Counted from the first letter of the stretch, positions 27,596 through 36,150 are shown. The stretch: 64,000 nucleotides of DNA from Streptomyces venezuelae (GCF_008642375.1 NZ_CP029194.1:4588001-4652000); one strand, 5' to 3'. Notes: generated from the letters alone by a model not told the origin. Program-made: numbers and translations.

Positions 27596-28219
27596 ATGGC
27601 AACACCTCCACAACCCACGGCGCCGCCACCACCGCCGTACCGGCCGGGTGCCGGTGCCGGTGCGATGGGGCACCTGCCGCTGGTCATCAGCAAGAGACTG
27701 CTCTGGGTGGGCCGAGCCGCCTACCCGCTGGAGAACATCGTCCGTGTCTACACCTTCGTCCTCCGGCCGCGCCGGGCAGAGGCCGTCCGCACGTTCCTGA
27801 AGCGGGCCGGACTCCTGCTGCTCGCCACGCTCGGAGTCCTGTTCTTCGCGTTTCTCGCCGAGTTCTTCAGCCGGGGTGAGGATCCGGGTGCCTTCCTCGG
27901 ATTCCTGCTCCAGCTCGCCTTCCTCTCCGTCGTGGGCGGACTGATCTGGGCCGTGGTCGACATGCTCATCGTGGTGACCGCCTCCAGCCACTACGTCCTG
28001 GCCATCGAGACGAACGGCCAGTCGACCGCGATGGTCTCCGGCGACCCCCGCCACCTGGACGATCTCGTGGCGCAGATCGCGGCCGCGATCGACGAGCCGG
28101 ACGCGCACCTCAACGTCGTCGTCGGAGCGCTCTCGATCAGCAACCCCAGCAACTACTACTTCGGCGACGCCGTGAACATCTACGGCGGCACCGGCAACAC
28201 GGGCAAGGTGGTCTCATGA
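27596..28219 (+). CDS. DUF6232-like membrane protein with C-terminal Gly/Asn motif
   Basis: 207 aa from ATG 27596 (GGGGGAAC upstream). A Pro-rich N-terminus is followed by VISKRLLWVGRAAYPLENIVRVYTF, which I recall from DUF6232 proteins of Streptomyces. Two membrane segments follow (AGLLLLATLGVLFFAFLAEFF; LAFLSVVGGLIWAVVDMLIVV), then a small cytosolic domain (YVLAIETNGQSTAMVSGD, DDLVAQIAAAID). The last ~25 residues, NPSNYYFGDAVNIYGGTG followed by NTGKVVS, are low-complexity and beta-prone, and closely match the N-terminus of the next protein. It overlaps that gene by four bases. Possibly a membrane effector recruited through the shared motif; that is inference. Confidence 0.65.
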   Translation: MATPPQPTAPPPPPYRPGAGAGAMGHLPLVISKRLLWVGRAAYPLENIVRVYTFVLRPRRAEAVRTFLKRAGLLLLATLGVLFFAFLAEFFSRGEDPGAFLGFLLQLAFLSVVGGLIWAVVDMLIVVTASSHYVLAIETNGQSTAMVSGDPRHLDDLVAQIAAAIDEPDAHLNVVVGALSISNPSNYYFGDAVNIYGGTGNTGKVVS

Positions 28220-28593
28220 GCGGGGACGGTGGCAACAACTACTTCCACGGCGACGCGGTGATCATCCATGACGGCACCGGTCATCAGGGGATCGTCCACA
28301 ACTACGCCGCCCCGCCGAAGCCTCCCACCCTGGACGAGGCCCTGCGGACCGTCGTCGCGCTCATGCGGGAGCTGCGGGCCGAGGTCGGGCCCGAGGACCA
28401 GCGGTCCTTCGACGACGCGCTGCCCGTGCTCGCCGCCGACGCCACGGACGCCGCCGGCACGGCGGTCGAGGTGCCGGGACGGCGCCGGGCACTGCTCACC
28501 GTCGTGGGCATCGCCACGCTGCTCGGGACGGTCGGCACACCGCTCCTGGACGCGGCCCGCGCGGCCCTGGAACTACTCGGTGTAGGCGGTTAA
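28216..28593 (+). CDS. small protein with matching Gly motif and C-terminal membrane segment
   Basis: 125 aa, ATGA overlap. The N-terminal residues ~6-29 (GNNYFHGDAVIIHDGTGHQG, then IVHN) mirror the C-terminal tail of the preceding protein: N-Y-[YF]-x-G-D-A-V-x-I-x-x-G-T-G-x-x-G-x-V. A helical middle follows (LDEALRTVVALMRELRAEVG), then a hydrophobic C-terminal segment (ALLTVVGIATLLGTVGTPLL). Such N/F/G/V motifs are known from bacterial NLR-type and effector pairs that signal by amyloid-like templating. No enzymatic domain is visible. The two genes surely act together. Confidence 0.65.
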   Translation: MSGDGGNNYFHGDAVIIHDGTGHQGIVHNYAAPPKPPTLDEALRTVVALMRELRAEVGPEDQRSFDDALPVLAADATDAAGTAVEVPGRRRALLTVVGIATLLGTVGTPLLDAARAALELLGVGG

Positions 28594-28637
28594 GGGCTCT
28601 CCAAGGCCCTTGCTCACTCAGTGTGTTCGGGTTCCCC

Positions 28638-28662
28638 GGCCCCGAGTTGCCAACTCGGGGCC
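28638..28662 (+). terminator. terminator after the motif-sharing gene pair
   Basis: Nearly loop-free inverted repeat, GGCCCCGAGTTG at 28638-28649 and its complement at 28651-28662, 45 bases after the stop. Confidence 0.65.
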
Positions 28663-28789
28663 ACGGGAGAAGAGTGGTTCGTGTGATTCCTGTGAACCGT
28701 TGAGTCGTGGAACTCCGGTCACGTCGGGCCGCCTTCAGAGGCCGGCCCCCGCGGACGAAGCAGCACCCTGACAGCCACCTGGATTCACC

Positions 28790-30079
28790 ATGACCACAAC
28801 CGCCCAGCGACGAGTCGTCCGGGCCGCGAGCGCGTCCCTTCTGGCAGCGGGCCTGGCGCTGTCGTCAGGCATGAGCGCCATGGCGGCATCTTCCGCGCCG
28901 ACGCAGGTCCAGGCCGTTGAAACGGGAAGGGCTCAGCCGACGCCGCCACCGCCCGCAGAGGAGGAGCCCGTCGAGCCGCCTCCGGTCGAGGAGCCCGCCG
29001 AGCCCGTCGAGCCGCCTCCGGCCGAGGAGCCCGCCGAGCCCGTCGAGCCGCCTCCGGCCGAGGAGGAAGTGGCTCCTGAGGAGGAAGTGCCTCCCGGCGA
29101 GGAGCAGCAGAACAACCCCGACGTGGAGGAAGAACAGAACCCGGCGGAGGAGGAGGCGAACCCCGCTGAGCAGCCCGGAGAGTTGCCCGCCGAGGGCGAG
29201 GAAGCGCCTCCCGCCCAGAACGTCGCGATTCAGACCCTGACCGCCGACGAGCTCAAGCAGGCGCAGGCCGACCTCGCGGGTACCAACCTCTCCGCCGCGG
29301 AGAAGGCGAAGGTCAAGAAGCAGCTGGACGACCTCCAGGCCATCATCAACGGGAACGGGACGCAGCAGCAGAAGGACGAGGCCAAGGCCCTCGCCAAGGG
29401 GCTGGCCGAAGCGCTGAGGCTCAGCAAGGACACGGACTTCCCGAAGGAGGACCGGGAGAGGTACGCGAAGCTCGTCCTCGGAGTCACCACAGCGCTGGAG
29501 AAGGTCAACGGGAACGGTTCCGTAGCCGAGCGGCTCGTCTACTTCAAGGTCCTCAACGACCTCAACCTGGTCCTCACGAAACTCACGGACAAGAACCTGA
29601 CCGTGCAGGAGAAGGTGCTCTACTCCAAGTACGCGGACGTGCTCCTCGGCGGTGTGCTGGCCGCCCAGCAGCCGGGTACCGCGCCGACGAAGCCGGAGGA
29701 CAAGAAGAAGGTCCAGGAGAAGCTGGCGAAGAGCGCCGCGGCGCTCAAGGTCTACCAGAGCGCGGACTCCTCCCCCGAGCAGCGGGCCGCCGCCAAGGCG
29801 ACGCTCGACGAGCAGGCCGGTGCGGTGAACAACGCCAAGTACCAGGAGCTCGTCGCGGAGCTCAAGCGCCTGAAGGCGCCGCAGTCCTGCCTGGACGTCG
29901 TGCAGAACCGTACGCAGCAGGCCGGCTGGCCCGACGGATCCCTCTGGGGTCTGACCGACAAGGCCTGCAAGGACACCGTGCAGGCCGGCGCGGCGGACAC
30001 CGACAGCGACTGGAACGCCCTCTTCGAGTGCGTGCTGGACCAGCCGTTCAGCAGCTGCACCGCCCGGATCCCCGAATAG
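28790..30079 (+). CDS. secreted Pro/Glu-repeat protein, 429 aa
   Basis: Signal peptide: MTTTAQRRVVRAASASLL then AAGLALSSGMSAMAA, cut near residue 33. Residues ~48-140 are almost only Pro, Glu, Val and Ala, built from a tandem 12-residue unit (EEPAEPVEPPPA). From ~145 onward the protein is helical and Lys/Ala/Gln-rich (ADELKQAQADLAGTNLSAAE, KAKVKKQLDDLQAIING), with a C-terminal domain holding four cysteines (QSCLDVV, KACKDTV, FECVLDQ, SSCTARI), probably two disulphides. No catalytic motif is visible. The acidic Pro-rich stretch may span the cell wall and display the C-terminal domain. Family not recognised. Confidence 0.7.
   Translation: MTTTAQRRVVRAASASLLAAGLALSSGMSAMAASSAPTQVQAVETGRAQPTPPPPAEEEPVEPPPVEEPAEPVEPPPAEEPAEPVEPPPAEEEVAPEEEVPPGEEQQNNPDVEEEQNPAEEEANPAEQPGELPAEGEEAPPAQNVAIQTLTADELKQAQADLAGTNLSAAEKAKVKKQLDDLQAIINGNGTQQQKDEAKALAKGLAEALRLSKDTDFPKEDRERYAKLVLGVTTALEKVNGNGSVAERLVYFKVLNDLNLVLTKLTDKNLTVQEKVLYSKYADVLLGGVLAAQQPGTAPTKPEDKKKVQEKLAKSAAALKVYQSADSSPEQRAAAKATLDEQAGAVNNAKYQELVAELKRLKAPQSCLDVVQNRTQQAGWPDGSLWGLTDKACKDTVQAGAADTDSDWNALFECVLDQPFSSCTARIPE
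28961..29059 (+). repeat. in-frame tandem repeat, 36-base unit
   Basis: Two perfect 36-base copies (28988-29023 and 29024-29059) preceded by a 27-base partial copy (28961-28987). It encodes EEPAEPVEPPPA in the secreted protein, and copy number could vary between strains. Confidence 0.85.
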
Positions 30080-30090
30080 CGCGAACAGTC

Positions 30091-32010
30091 CTACAACCGC
30101 AGGAACTCCCCCGGCTCCGCGTCCACCATCGGGTAGACGAGGAGCCGGTCCTTGCCCTCCCACGTGTCCACGGCCACGTAACTGGAGCCGTTCTCCGGGC
30201 ACTCGGAGTCCGTGTTGTCCGGATCCTTGACCTGCGGGCCGATGACGAGGAGGTCGCCGACGCCCGCGAGGACGGACGTGGAGGCGCAGCTGACGACGTC
30301 GGTGGTGACCTCGCCGGCGTCGTTCGTGCGCGGGAAGACGTCGGTGATGCGGACGACCGGCGTGCCGATCGGGCCCTGGGTGACCGTCACCTCCGTGCGG
30401 TAGCGGTCGTCGTTGTCGCCGTAGACCTCCCGCATGGGCTTGCTGCGCCAGCGGCCGAGGTAGCGGTCGGGGACGACGGCGGTCCCGGTGGGCGCCTTGC
30501 GGAAGGTGGCCTTCGCGGCGCCCGAGGTCCACTCCAGGACGTCGGGGGAGCGCAGGGCGAGGGTCTGGTGCGCGGCGGGGGTGCAGCGCTGGGCGGGCAC
30601 ACTCGTCGTGACGTCGGACTCGCCGAACACGACCTTGTCCTCGTCGGCCGATACGAGCCGGGAGCGGCCCATGCAGAGCCGGCTCTCGGAGACCTGGACG
30701 TAGACCGCGCTCTTGGCGCCCGCCGCGCCCTGGGTGATCTCGATCCGGGCGGTCTCCCGGGGATGGTCGGCCGAGCCCTGGATGACGCCCTCCCAGGCGC
30801 CGAGGAAGCTGCCCGGGACGATTCCGGCGGGCCGGGCGGAGACGCCGTCGGTCTGGCCCTTGCCGCGGTTCTTCTGCTCGTCGCCGCCGGTGTCCGGGTC
30901 GGGCCAGAAGGTGTACGTGACGGTGGCCGCGGCGGCCACCGCCAGGGCCGCGACGGCGGCGGCCAGGGCCGTACGGCGCCGGGGGCGGGGTGTGGTGCGG
31001 GCGGTGGGCGGCAGCGGGGTGGCGGGCGTCGGGTCACCGTCGGAGGCGACCATCCTTGCTCCCCCTGACTCCGGCCCCGCCTCGGCCTCCAGGAGCCGGG
31101 CCGCGTGGCGGCCCAGCCGGGCCAGGACGTCCGCCGGGAGCCACGGGTCGGCGACCGGCAGCGTCTCGACGATCTCGGTCGCCGAGGGGCGCGCCTCCGG
31201 CTCCTTGGCGAGGCAGGCCCGGATGAGGCCGGAGAGTTCGGGCGCGAGGTCCGTCAGGTCGGGCTCGTCGTGGGCGATGCGGAACATCGTGGCGTGGACG
31301 CCGCTGTCGGCCGTCCCGAAGGGCGAGCGGCCGGTCGCCGCGTACGCGAGGACGGAGCCGAGGCAGAAGACGTCCGACGCGGGGGTGACCCGGTCGCCGC
31401 GGACCTGCTCGGGCGACATGAAGCCGGGGGAGCCGACGACCGCGCCGGTGGAGGTCAGTCCGCCGCCGTCGGCGACGGTGTCGACGGCGCGGGCGATGCC
31501 GAAGTCGATGAGCCGGGGCCCGTCGACGGTCAGCAGCACGTTGGACGGCTTGAGGTCGCGGTGGACGAGCCCGGCGTCGTGGATGTGGACGAGGGCGCGG
31601 GCCAGCCCGGAGGCCAGGGCCCGTACGGTCGCGGGCGGCAGCGGCCCGTACTCGTCGCCGACGACGGTCCGCAGCGACGGCCCGGGGACGTACCCGATGG
31701 CCACCCACGGGGCCTCGGCGGAGGTGTCCGAGCCGAGCACGGGCGCCGTGCCCGTCCCGCCGACCCGCTCCAGGGCCTCGACCTCGCGGGCGAACCGCCG
31801 CCGGAACTCCTCCTGGGCGGCCAGCTCGGCGTGCACCACCTTCACCGCGACCGTCCGGCCGCCGGCCGAGCGCGCGAGGAACACCCGGCCCATCCCACCG
31901 ACCCCGAGACGGCCGATCAGACGGAACGGACCGATGCTGACCGGGTCTTCCGCGTTCAATGGCTCCACGGCGACGAGCATGCCAGACCGCGCCTCAACCG
32001 TCTCCGTCAT
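30091..32010 (-). CDS. membrane-spanning Ser/Thr protein kinase
   Basis: 639 aa. The kinase domain spans ~25-290: glycine loop LIGRLGVGGMGRVFLA, ATP lysine in VAVKVVHAE, catalytic loop LVHRDLKPSNVLL, DFGIARA metal site, GSPGFMSPEQV activation segment, and APE-like region ASDVFCLGSVL. A basic Pro-rich juxtamembrane part precedes one membrane helix at ~350-370 (ALAAAVAALAVAAAATVTYTF). The ~265-residue extracytoplasmic part contains two repeats of a beta-rich unit (FLGAWEGVIQG / YLGRWRSKPMRE) and paired cysteines. PASTA repeats are absent, so the ligand is probably not peptidoglycan. It overlaps the upstream binding-protein gene by four bases (same transcript). Confidence 0.9.
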   Translation of the reverse strand: MTETVEARSGMLVAVEPLNAEDPVSIGPFRLIGRLGVGGMGRVFLARSAGGRTVAVKVVHAELAAQEEFRRRFAREVEALERVGGTGTAPVLGSDTSAEAPWVAIGYVPGPSLRTVVGDEYGPLPPATVRALASGLARALVHIHDAGLVHRDLKPSNVLLTVDGPRLIDFGIARAVDTVADGGGLTSTGAVVGSPGFMSPEQVRGDRVTPASDVFCLGSVLAYAATGRSPFGTADSGVHATMFRIAHDEPDLTDLAPELSGLIRACLAKEPEARPSATEIVETLPVADPWLPADVLARLGRHAARLLEAEAGPESGGARMVASDGDPTPATPLPPTARTTPRPRRRTALAAAVAALAVAAAATVTYTFWPDPDTGGDEQKNRGKGQTDGVSARPAGIVPGSFLGAWEGVIQGSADHPRETARIEITQGAAGAKSAVYVQVSESRLCMGRSRLVSADEDKVVFGESDVTTSVPAQRCTPAAHQTLALRSPDVLEWTSGAAKATFRKAPTGTAVVPDRYLGRWRSKPMREVYGDNDDRYRTEVTVTQGPIGTPVVRITDVFPRTNDAGEVTTDVVSCASTSVLAGVGDLLVIGPQVKDPDNTDSECPENGSSYVAVDTWEGKDRLLVYPMVDAEPGEFLRL

Positions 32011-33548
32011 CCGTCCCCGCAGACCCGCAGACCCTTCGGGGTGGAGCAGGGCAGGTGGCCGTGGGTGAGGACGACGTCCTGGCCGCTTCCCCGGATCAGG
32101 TAGTCGAGGAAGCTGGAGGTCAGGGAGTCCGCCGGTGGCCGGCCCCAGGTGTAGGCGTACTCGATCTCCCGGTACGGGTAGCTGGACGCGCCGATCTCCT
32201 CGACGACCGGCCTGCGCCCGTCGATTGCCACCCGGTGCAGGCCCTTCAGACCGCTGCCGCTGCGGAGTTCGGTGTAGCCGATGGCGCCGGGGAGCCGGGC
32301 GACGGTCGACAGGACCTGCTCGGTCGAGTCGAGTTCGCAGCGGACGACCTTCGAGGCGGGGTCGTCGAGGCTCTCGCAGTTCAGGGAGGAGTTGGCCAGC
32401 TCGTTGCGGCCGAGTACCCGTCGCTGGAACACCTCCCGCGTACCGGAGCTGGCATCCCTGCTGATGAGCCGGACCGGCTGGTGCATGCCGGGGACCAGCT
32501 CGTTCCAGTCGGTGATCTCGCCCCGGTAGAGGCGGCGGATCTGGTCCAGGGTGAGGTTCTCCAGGGGTATCCCGTCGTTGACGACGAGCGTGAAGAGGGA
32601 GACCGCGACCATGCTCTCCCGCAGCTGCGGATAGCCGCCCGGCTTGCGCCCGTCGGAGAGGGCGACGACGGCGGGCGAGCCCTTGCCGGCCTTCGCCCCG
32701 GACGCCTCCAGCTCCCGTATCCCGGCGGTCGAGCCGTGCGCGGTCACGTTCACGGTCGCGCCCGCGCAGTCCTTCTCGTACTTCTTCGCCAGCTCCCGCA
32801 CGACCGGCGCGAAGGCCGTCGAGCCGGTGACGGTGAGGGTGCCCGTGGCGCAGCCGATCGGCGGTGGGGTCCGCTCGCGGACGATGATCGCGGCGAGCGC
32901 GACGACACAGACGGTGAGGGCGATCGTGACCGTCCGCGCGACCCGGCTGAAGACGGGCGGCTTGTCGTCGGGGGTCGTGCTGTGGTTGAGGTGGACGTGG
33001 CCTTCCGCGATGTTGCCGTCGACCGAGACCGGGTCGCCGATGGGGCCGCCGGTCAGCAGGACGAGCAGCTTGTAGTGGGCGCCGCGGTTGAGCGGGACCT
33101 TGGGCAGCAGGATCGTGGCGGCGCCCTCCGCCGGGCCCTGCCAGCTGTCGGGGAAGTGGCTGAGGAGCCGGGGGTGGTCGGGCGCGGTGACGACGACCGC
33201 CTTCACCCGCCGGTTCCGGAACTCGACGGTGAGTCCGTGGTCGTCACCGTCCGTGTAGTGGTCGGCGCCGATCGACAGGGCCCCGTCGTTCTCGATCCGG
33301 AGGAGGACGAGGGTGGCGTCGCGCAGTTCCGGGCTCGCGTTGAAGAAGCCGCGCCGCACGGCCGCGCCGGGGCCGGTCACCGCCCCGTCCGCGGCGGCGT
33401 TCCCGATGGCCGTGTCGAGCTGCACGCGGTAGCCGATCCGCCGTTGGTGCGGCACCCGCCGCTCGTACCAGACGGCTCCGGTGGAGACGAGGACGCCGAG
33501 GAGGGCGGTGACCAGGGCGATGAGGTTCTCAGCGGTGAGCCAGTCCAC
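32007..33548 (-). CDS. membrane-anchored PstS-like substrate-binding protein
   Basis: 513 aa, first gene of a two-gene minus-strand operon with the kinase. One membrane segment at ~8-26 (LIALVTALLGVLVSTGAVW), an inner region of ~180 residues, a second segment at ~215-235 (VTIALTVCVVALAAIIV), then a periplasmic-binding-protein type 2 domain. The domain shows GTLTVTGSTAFAPVVRELAKKYEKDC, NVTAHGSTAGIRELEASGA, and RLISRDASSGTREVFQRRVLG, the phosphate-binding T-G-S, G-S-x-x-G and S-x-G-T-R loops of PstS proteins. Two membrane passes put that domain outside. It probably serves as a receptor, not a transporter part, since no PstCAB genes follow. Confidence 0.8.
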   Translation of the reverse strand: MDWLTAENLIALVTALLGVLVSTGAVWYERRVPHQRRIGYRVQLDTAIGNAAADGAVTGPGAAVRRGFFNASPELRDATLVLLRIENDGALSIGADHYTDGDDHGLTVEFRNRRVKAVVVTAPDHPRLLSHFPDSWQGPAEGAATILLPKVPLNRGAHYKLLVLLTGGPIGDPVSVDGNIAEGHVHLNHSTTPDDKPPVFSRVARTVTIALTVCVVALAAIIVRERTPPPIGCATGTLTVTGSTAFAPVVRELAKKYEKDCAGATVNVTAHGSTAGIRELEASGAKAGKGSPAVVALSDGRKPGGYPQLRESMVAVSLFTLVVNDGIPLENLTLDQIRRLYRGEITDWNELVPGMHQPVRLISRDASSGTREVFQRRVLGRNELANSSLNCESLDDPASKVVRCELDSTEQVLSTVARLPGAIGYTELRSGSGLKGLHRVAIDGRRPVVEEIGASSYPYREIEYAYTWGRPPADSLTSSFLDYLIRGSGQDVVLTHGHLPCSTPKGLRVCGDG

Positions 33549-33706
33549 CCGCGCGACGGTACGGACGTGTGTGCGGTTCCGTGGGGTGCGTAGCCCCTCG
33601 TCACCCGGAGTTCGCCCTTCCTTCAGGCGGCCGATCAGGGGTTGCCCGAGGCTCGCGGGCGTGGGTGTAATGGCGACGAGGGGGCCTTCCGTCTGAGGAG
33701 TACCCC

Positions 33707-34648
33707 ATGCGTGTCGTCGAAGTGACCGCCTACGGCGGACCCGAGGTCCTCAGAATGGCCCGCCGGCCCGAGCCGGAGGCCGGGGACGTCCCGGGAAGAG
33801 TGCGTGTGCGGCTCAAGGCCGCCGGTGTGAACCAGGCGGACGTGCGGATCCGGGCAGGCAGGTACGCGGACGCGGTCGGTGCGCTCAAGCCCCCGTTCGT
33901 CCTGGGGACGGACTTCGCGGGAAAGCTGCTCGATCCCGTGCCCGGGATGGCCCCGGGGACCCGTGTGGCCGGTTTCGTGCCCTGGTACGAGGAGCTGACC
34001 GGCGAGGGCACGTACGCGGAGGTCGTACGGGTCGCCCCGGAGTGGCTGGCCCCGATCCCTGACGACGTGGAGTTCACCGTGGCCGCGTCCGTCCCGCTGG
34101 CCTCGGCCACGGCCCAGCTGGGCCTCGACAAGCTCAGGCTCCGCGAGGGGGCGACACTGCTGGTGACCGGCGCGAGCGCGGTGGTGGGCCGGCTGGCGGT
34201 GCAGTACGCCTCGGCGGCCGGGCTGCGGGTGGTGGCGGTGGCCTACGAGGGCGACGAGAGTGAACTGAGGGTCCTCGGCGCGGACCGAGTCGTCACGCGC
34301 GGTACGGCGGAGGACGTGGTCGCCCGGGTCATCGAGGGCGACCCGTACCGGGTGGACGCGGTCTTCGACGGGGCTCTGATCGGCGAGGGCCTGCTCCCGG
34401 TCCTGAAGGACGGCGGCGTCTTCCTCGCGCTCGCCCCCGACCGTGTCCCGACCCCGGAGCGGAACATCCGCGTCGAGACCGTCCGGGCCAGGCCGGACGC
34501 CTCCCGCCTGAAGGAGACGCTGGAGAAGGTCGCGGCCCGCGAGGTGATCACCCGGGTGGCCGACGTCCTCCCCCTGGAGGAGGCCGCCGAGGCCCACCGC
34601 CGTGCGGAGTCGGGCCACCGCCCGGGCCGCATCATCCTGATGATCTGA
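33707..34648 (+). CDS. NADP-dependent quinone oxidoreductase-like enzyme (MDR family)
   Basis: 313 aa, ATG with TGAGGAGT upstream. The GroES-like N-terminal half begins MRVVEVTAYGGPEVLRM and includes VNQADVRIRAGRY and FVLGTDFAGKL; it lacks the structural zinc loop. The Rossmann half has LLVTGASAVVGRLAVQYASAAG for the nucleotide and ends with LPLEEAAEAHRRAESGH..GRIILMI. Family members reduce quinones or enones with NADPH. A cytosolic single-gene unit with no obvious pathway link to neighbours. Confidence 0.88.
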   Translation: MRVVEVTAYGGPEVLRMARRPEPEAGDVPGRVRVRLKAAGVNQADVRIRAGRYADAVGALKPPFVLGTDFAGKLLDPVPGMAPGTRVAGFVPWYEELTGEGTYAEVVRVAPEWLAPIPDDVEFTVAASVPLASATAQLGLDKLRLREGATLLVTGASAVVGRLAVQYASAAGLRVVAVAYEGDESELRVLGADRVVTRGTAEDVVARVIEGDPYRVDAVFDGALIGEGLLPVLKDGGVFLALAPDRVPTPERNIRVETVRARPDASRLKETLEKVAAREVITRVADVLPLEEAAEAHRRAESGHRPGRIILMI

Positions 34649-34758
34649 CCGGTTCCGACGGGTTCCGATCGGTCAACCTCGTCCGCCCCGGGTGCCCCCG
34701 CTCGGGGTGGATGTCGGATGCACCGGTACCTGGCGCGCGGGGGATCGTTAGCCGGGGC

Positions 34759-34977
34759 ATGAACTCTTCCCAGCGTGTCCTCACCGCCCTCGCCCTCGCC
34801 GCCTCCGCCATCGGTCTCGGCGCCGGTGCCGCCGCCGCGGACCCCCTGGCGGGCGCGACCGGCCTGCTCGGCCCGGTCGCCGGCGCCGCCAGCCAGTCCG
34901 ACTCCCCCCTGGGCGCCGTCACGGACGCCGCGAACCCCGCCGCGCTCGGCGACGTCACCAAGGCCCTGCCCCTCTAG
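34759..34977 (+). CDS. small secreted alanine-rich protein, 72 aa
   Basis: The ATG at 34759 gives a clean signal peptide, MNSSQRVLTALALAASAIG then LGAGAAAADP, cut near residue 28. The mature ~45 residues are Gly/Ala-rich without cysteines (GLLGPVAGAASQSDSPLGAV). A longer frame from 34711 would add non-signal residues. Small exported proteins like this are common in Streptomyces with unknown function; a surface or developmental role is possible, but chaplin or rodlin motifs are not seen. Confidence 0.6.
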   Translation: MNSSQRVLTALALAASAIGLGAGAAAADPLAGATGLLGPVAGAASQSDSPLGAVTDAANPAALGDVTKALPL

Positions 34978-35005
34978 GACGCCCGCTTTTCACTCCCCTC
35001 CCGGT

Positions 35006-35040
35006 CGGCTCCGGGGCGGCGATCCGCCGCCCCGGAGCCG
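35006..35040 (+). terminator. hairpin after the small secreted gene (repeat unit 1)
   Basis: Perfect 15-base stem, 35006-35020 with 35026-35040, loop GATCC, in the 29-base range after the previous stop. A near copy occurs at 36116-36150. Confidence 0.8.
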
Positions 35041-35152
35041 TCTTCCGTGCTCGGGCTTGGTGTGTCCGAAATTGTTCGAACGCTGTGGCAGGATTCGGAT
35101 CACTGGCGGCGCGCGAAGTGGGCCGCTGAAGAGCCCCAGGGGGGGATTTTCG

Positions 35153-35998
35153 ATGAACATCATTCGTCGTCGTGCGCTCAAGGGCGCGCTCGTCGCCACC
35201 GCCGTCGCGGTCGCGACGGCGACCGTGGCCGGCACCGCCACCGCGGCGGAGCTGCCGGTGCAGCCGACCTTCCCGATGTACGGCGTCCACAAGACGACGC
35301 AGGACCTTCGGGTGTGGTTCCCGAACTACGTCGGCGGTCTCGACGGGGAGACGTTCGATTACGACTTCTCCGACGTCGCCGACATCATCGGTGCCGACAA
35401 CAACAACGACGGTTACCCCGAGGCTGAATGGACGCTCTGGAAGAGCGGTCAGCTGGACTTCTTCGCGGCCGGCGGCCCCGATCAGGACGCGAACCGCGTC
35501 GGCTCGGGTTGGAACATCTACAAGACGGTTCTCTCGCCCGGCAACATCGGCGGGGCCAAGGAAGCCGACCTGATCGGTGTCGACAAGACCGGCGTGCTGT
35601 ACAGCTACCTCGCGTACCCGAACGGCACCACCACCACCCGCGTGCGCGTCGGTGGCGGCTGGAACGTGTACGACCAGATCGCCGGCCAGGGCGACCTGAC
35701 CGGTGACGGCAAGCCCGACATCGTCGCCAAGGAGAAGTCCACCGGCTACCTGTACCTCTACAAGGGCACGGGCAACTGGAAGGCCCCCTTCAGTGGCCGT
35801 ACGAAGATCGGCCAGGGCTGGAACGCCTACGACCGGCTGATCTCGGTCGGCGATCTCAACGAGGACGGCAAGGCGGACCTGCTCGCCCGCAAGCCCGCCG
35901 GCCAGCTGATGCGCTACTACGGCACGGGCCTCGCCGCGACCCCGTTCAAGGCGCCCACCCAGATCGGCACCGGCTACCAGGCGTACAACCTGCTGTAG
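35153..35998 (+). CDS. secreted FG-GAP/VCBS-like repeat protein, copy 1
   Basis: 281 aa. ATG after a G-run site (CAGGGGGGGAT). Signal peptide MNIIRRRALKGALVATAVAV then ATATVAGTATAAE, cut near residue 34. The mature protein is made of beta-propeller-like repeats with D-x-N-x-D-G or D-x-T-G-D-G-K calcium-type loops: ADNNNDGYPEAEW, GDLTGDGKPDIVAK, GDLNEDGKADLLAR. Such FG-GAP blades are found in extracellular carbohydrate- or cell-wall-binding proteins. About 70% similar by eye to the protein encoded just downstream, so the pair arose by tandem duplication. No catalytic domain. Confidence 0.8.
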   Translation: MNIIRRRALKGALVATAVAVATATVAGTATAAELPVQPTFPMYGVHKTTQDLRVWFPNYVGGLDGETFDYDFSDVADIIGADNNNDGYPEAEWTLWKSGQLDFFAAGGPDQDANRVGSGWNIYKTVLSPGNIGGAKEADLIGVDKTGVLYSYLAYPNGTTTTRVRVGGGWNVYDQIAGQGDLTGDGKPDIVAKEKSTGYLYLYKGTGNWKAPFSGRTKIGQGWNAYDRLISVGDLNEDGKADLLARKPAGQLMRYYGTGLAATPFKAPTQIGTGYQAYNLL

Positions 35999-36023
35999 TG
36001 GTACGGGCGTTACTCGCCTCACG

Positions 36024-36060
36024 GCGGCCCCGGGCCTCGGATCTCCGAGCCCGGGGCCGC
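36024..36060 (+). terminator. terminator of FG-GAP copy 1
   Basis: GCGGCCCCGGGC (36024-36035), one bulged C, then TCGGA, pairing with 36044-36060 across a 2-base turn. Followed by TTTGT. Copied almost exactly after the second gene. Confidence 0.8.
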
Positions 36061-36115
36061 TTTGTCTGCCACCGGAACCCCAACGGTCGCACGTTCTGAT
36101 CCAGGCCTTCCCGGT

Positions 36116-36150
36116 CGGCTCCGGGGCGCCAACTCGCCGCCCCGGAGCCG
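36116..36150 (+). terminator. hairpin upstream of FG-GAP copy 2 (repeat unit 2)
   Basis: Stem 36116-36128 with 36138-36150 (13 bases perfect). Sequence copy of the hairpin at 35006-35040, here carried between the two duplicated genes. Confidence 0.7.

Noticed and set aside
28961..29059. CRISPR or mobile-element repeat
   Set aside because: An in-frame protein repeat without spacers, encoding EEPAEPVEPPPA.
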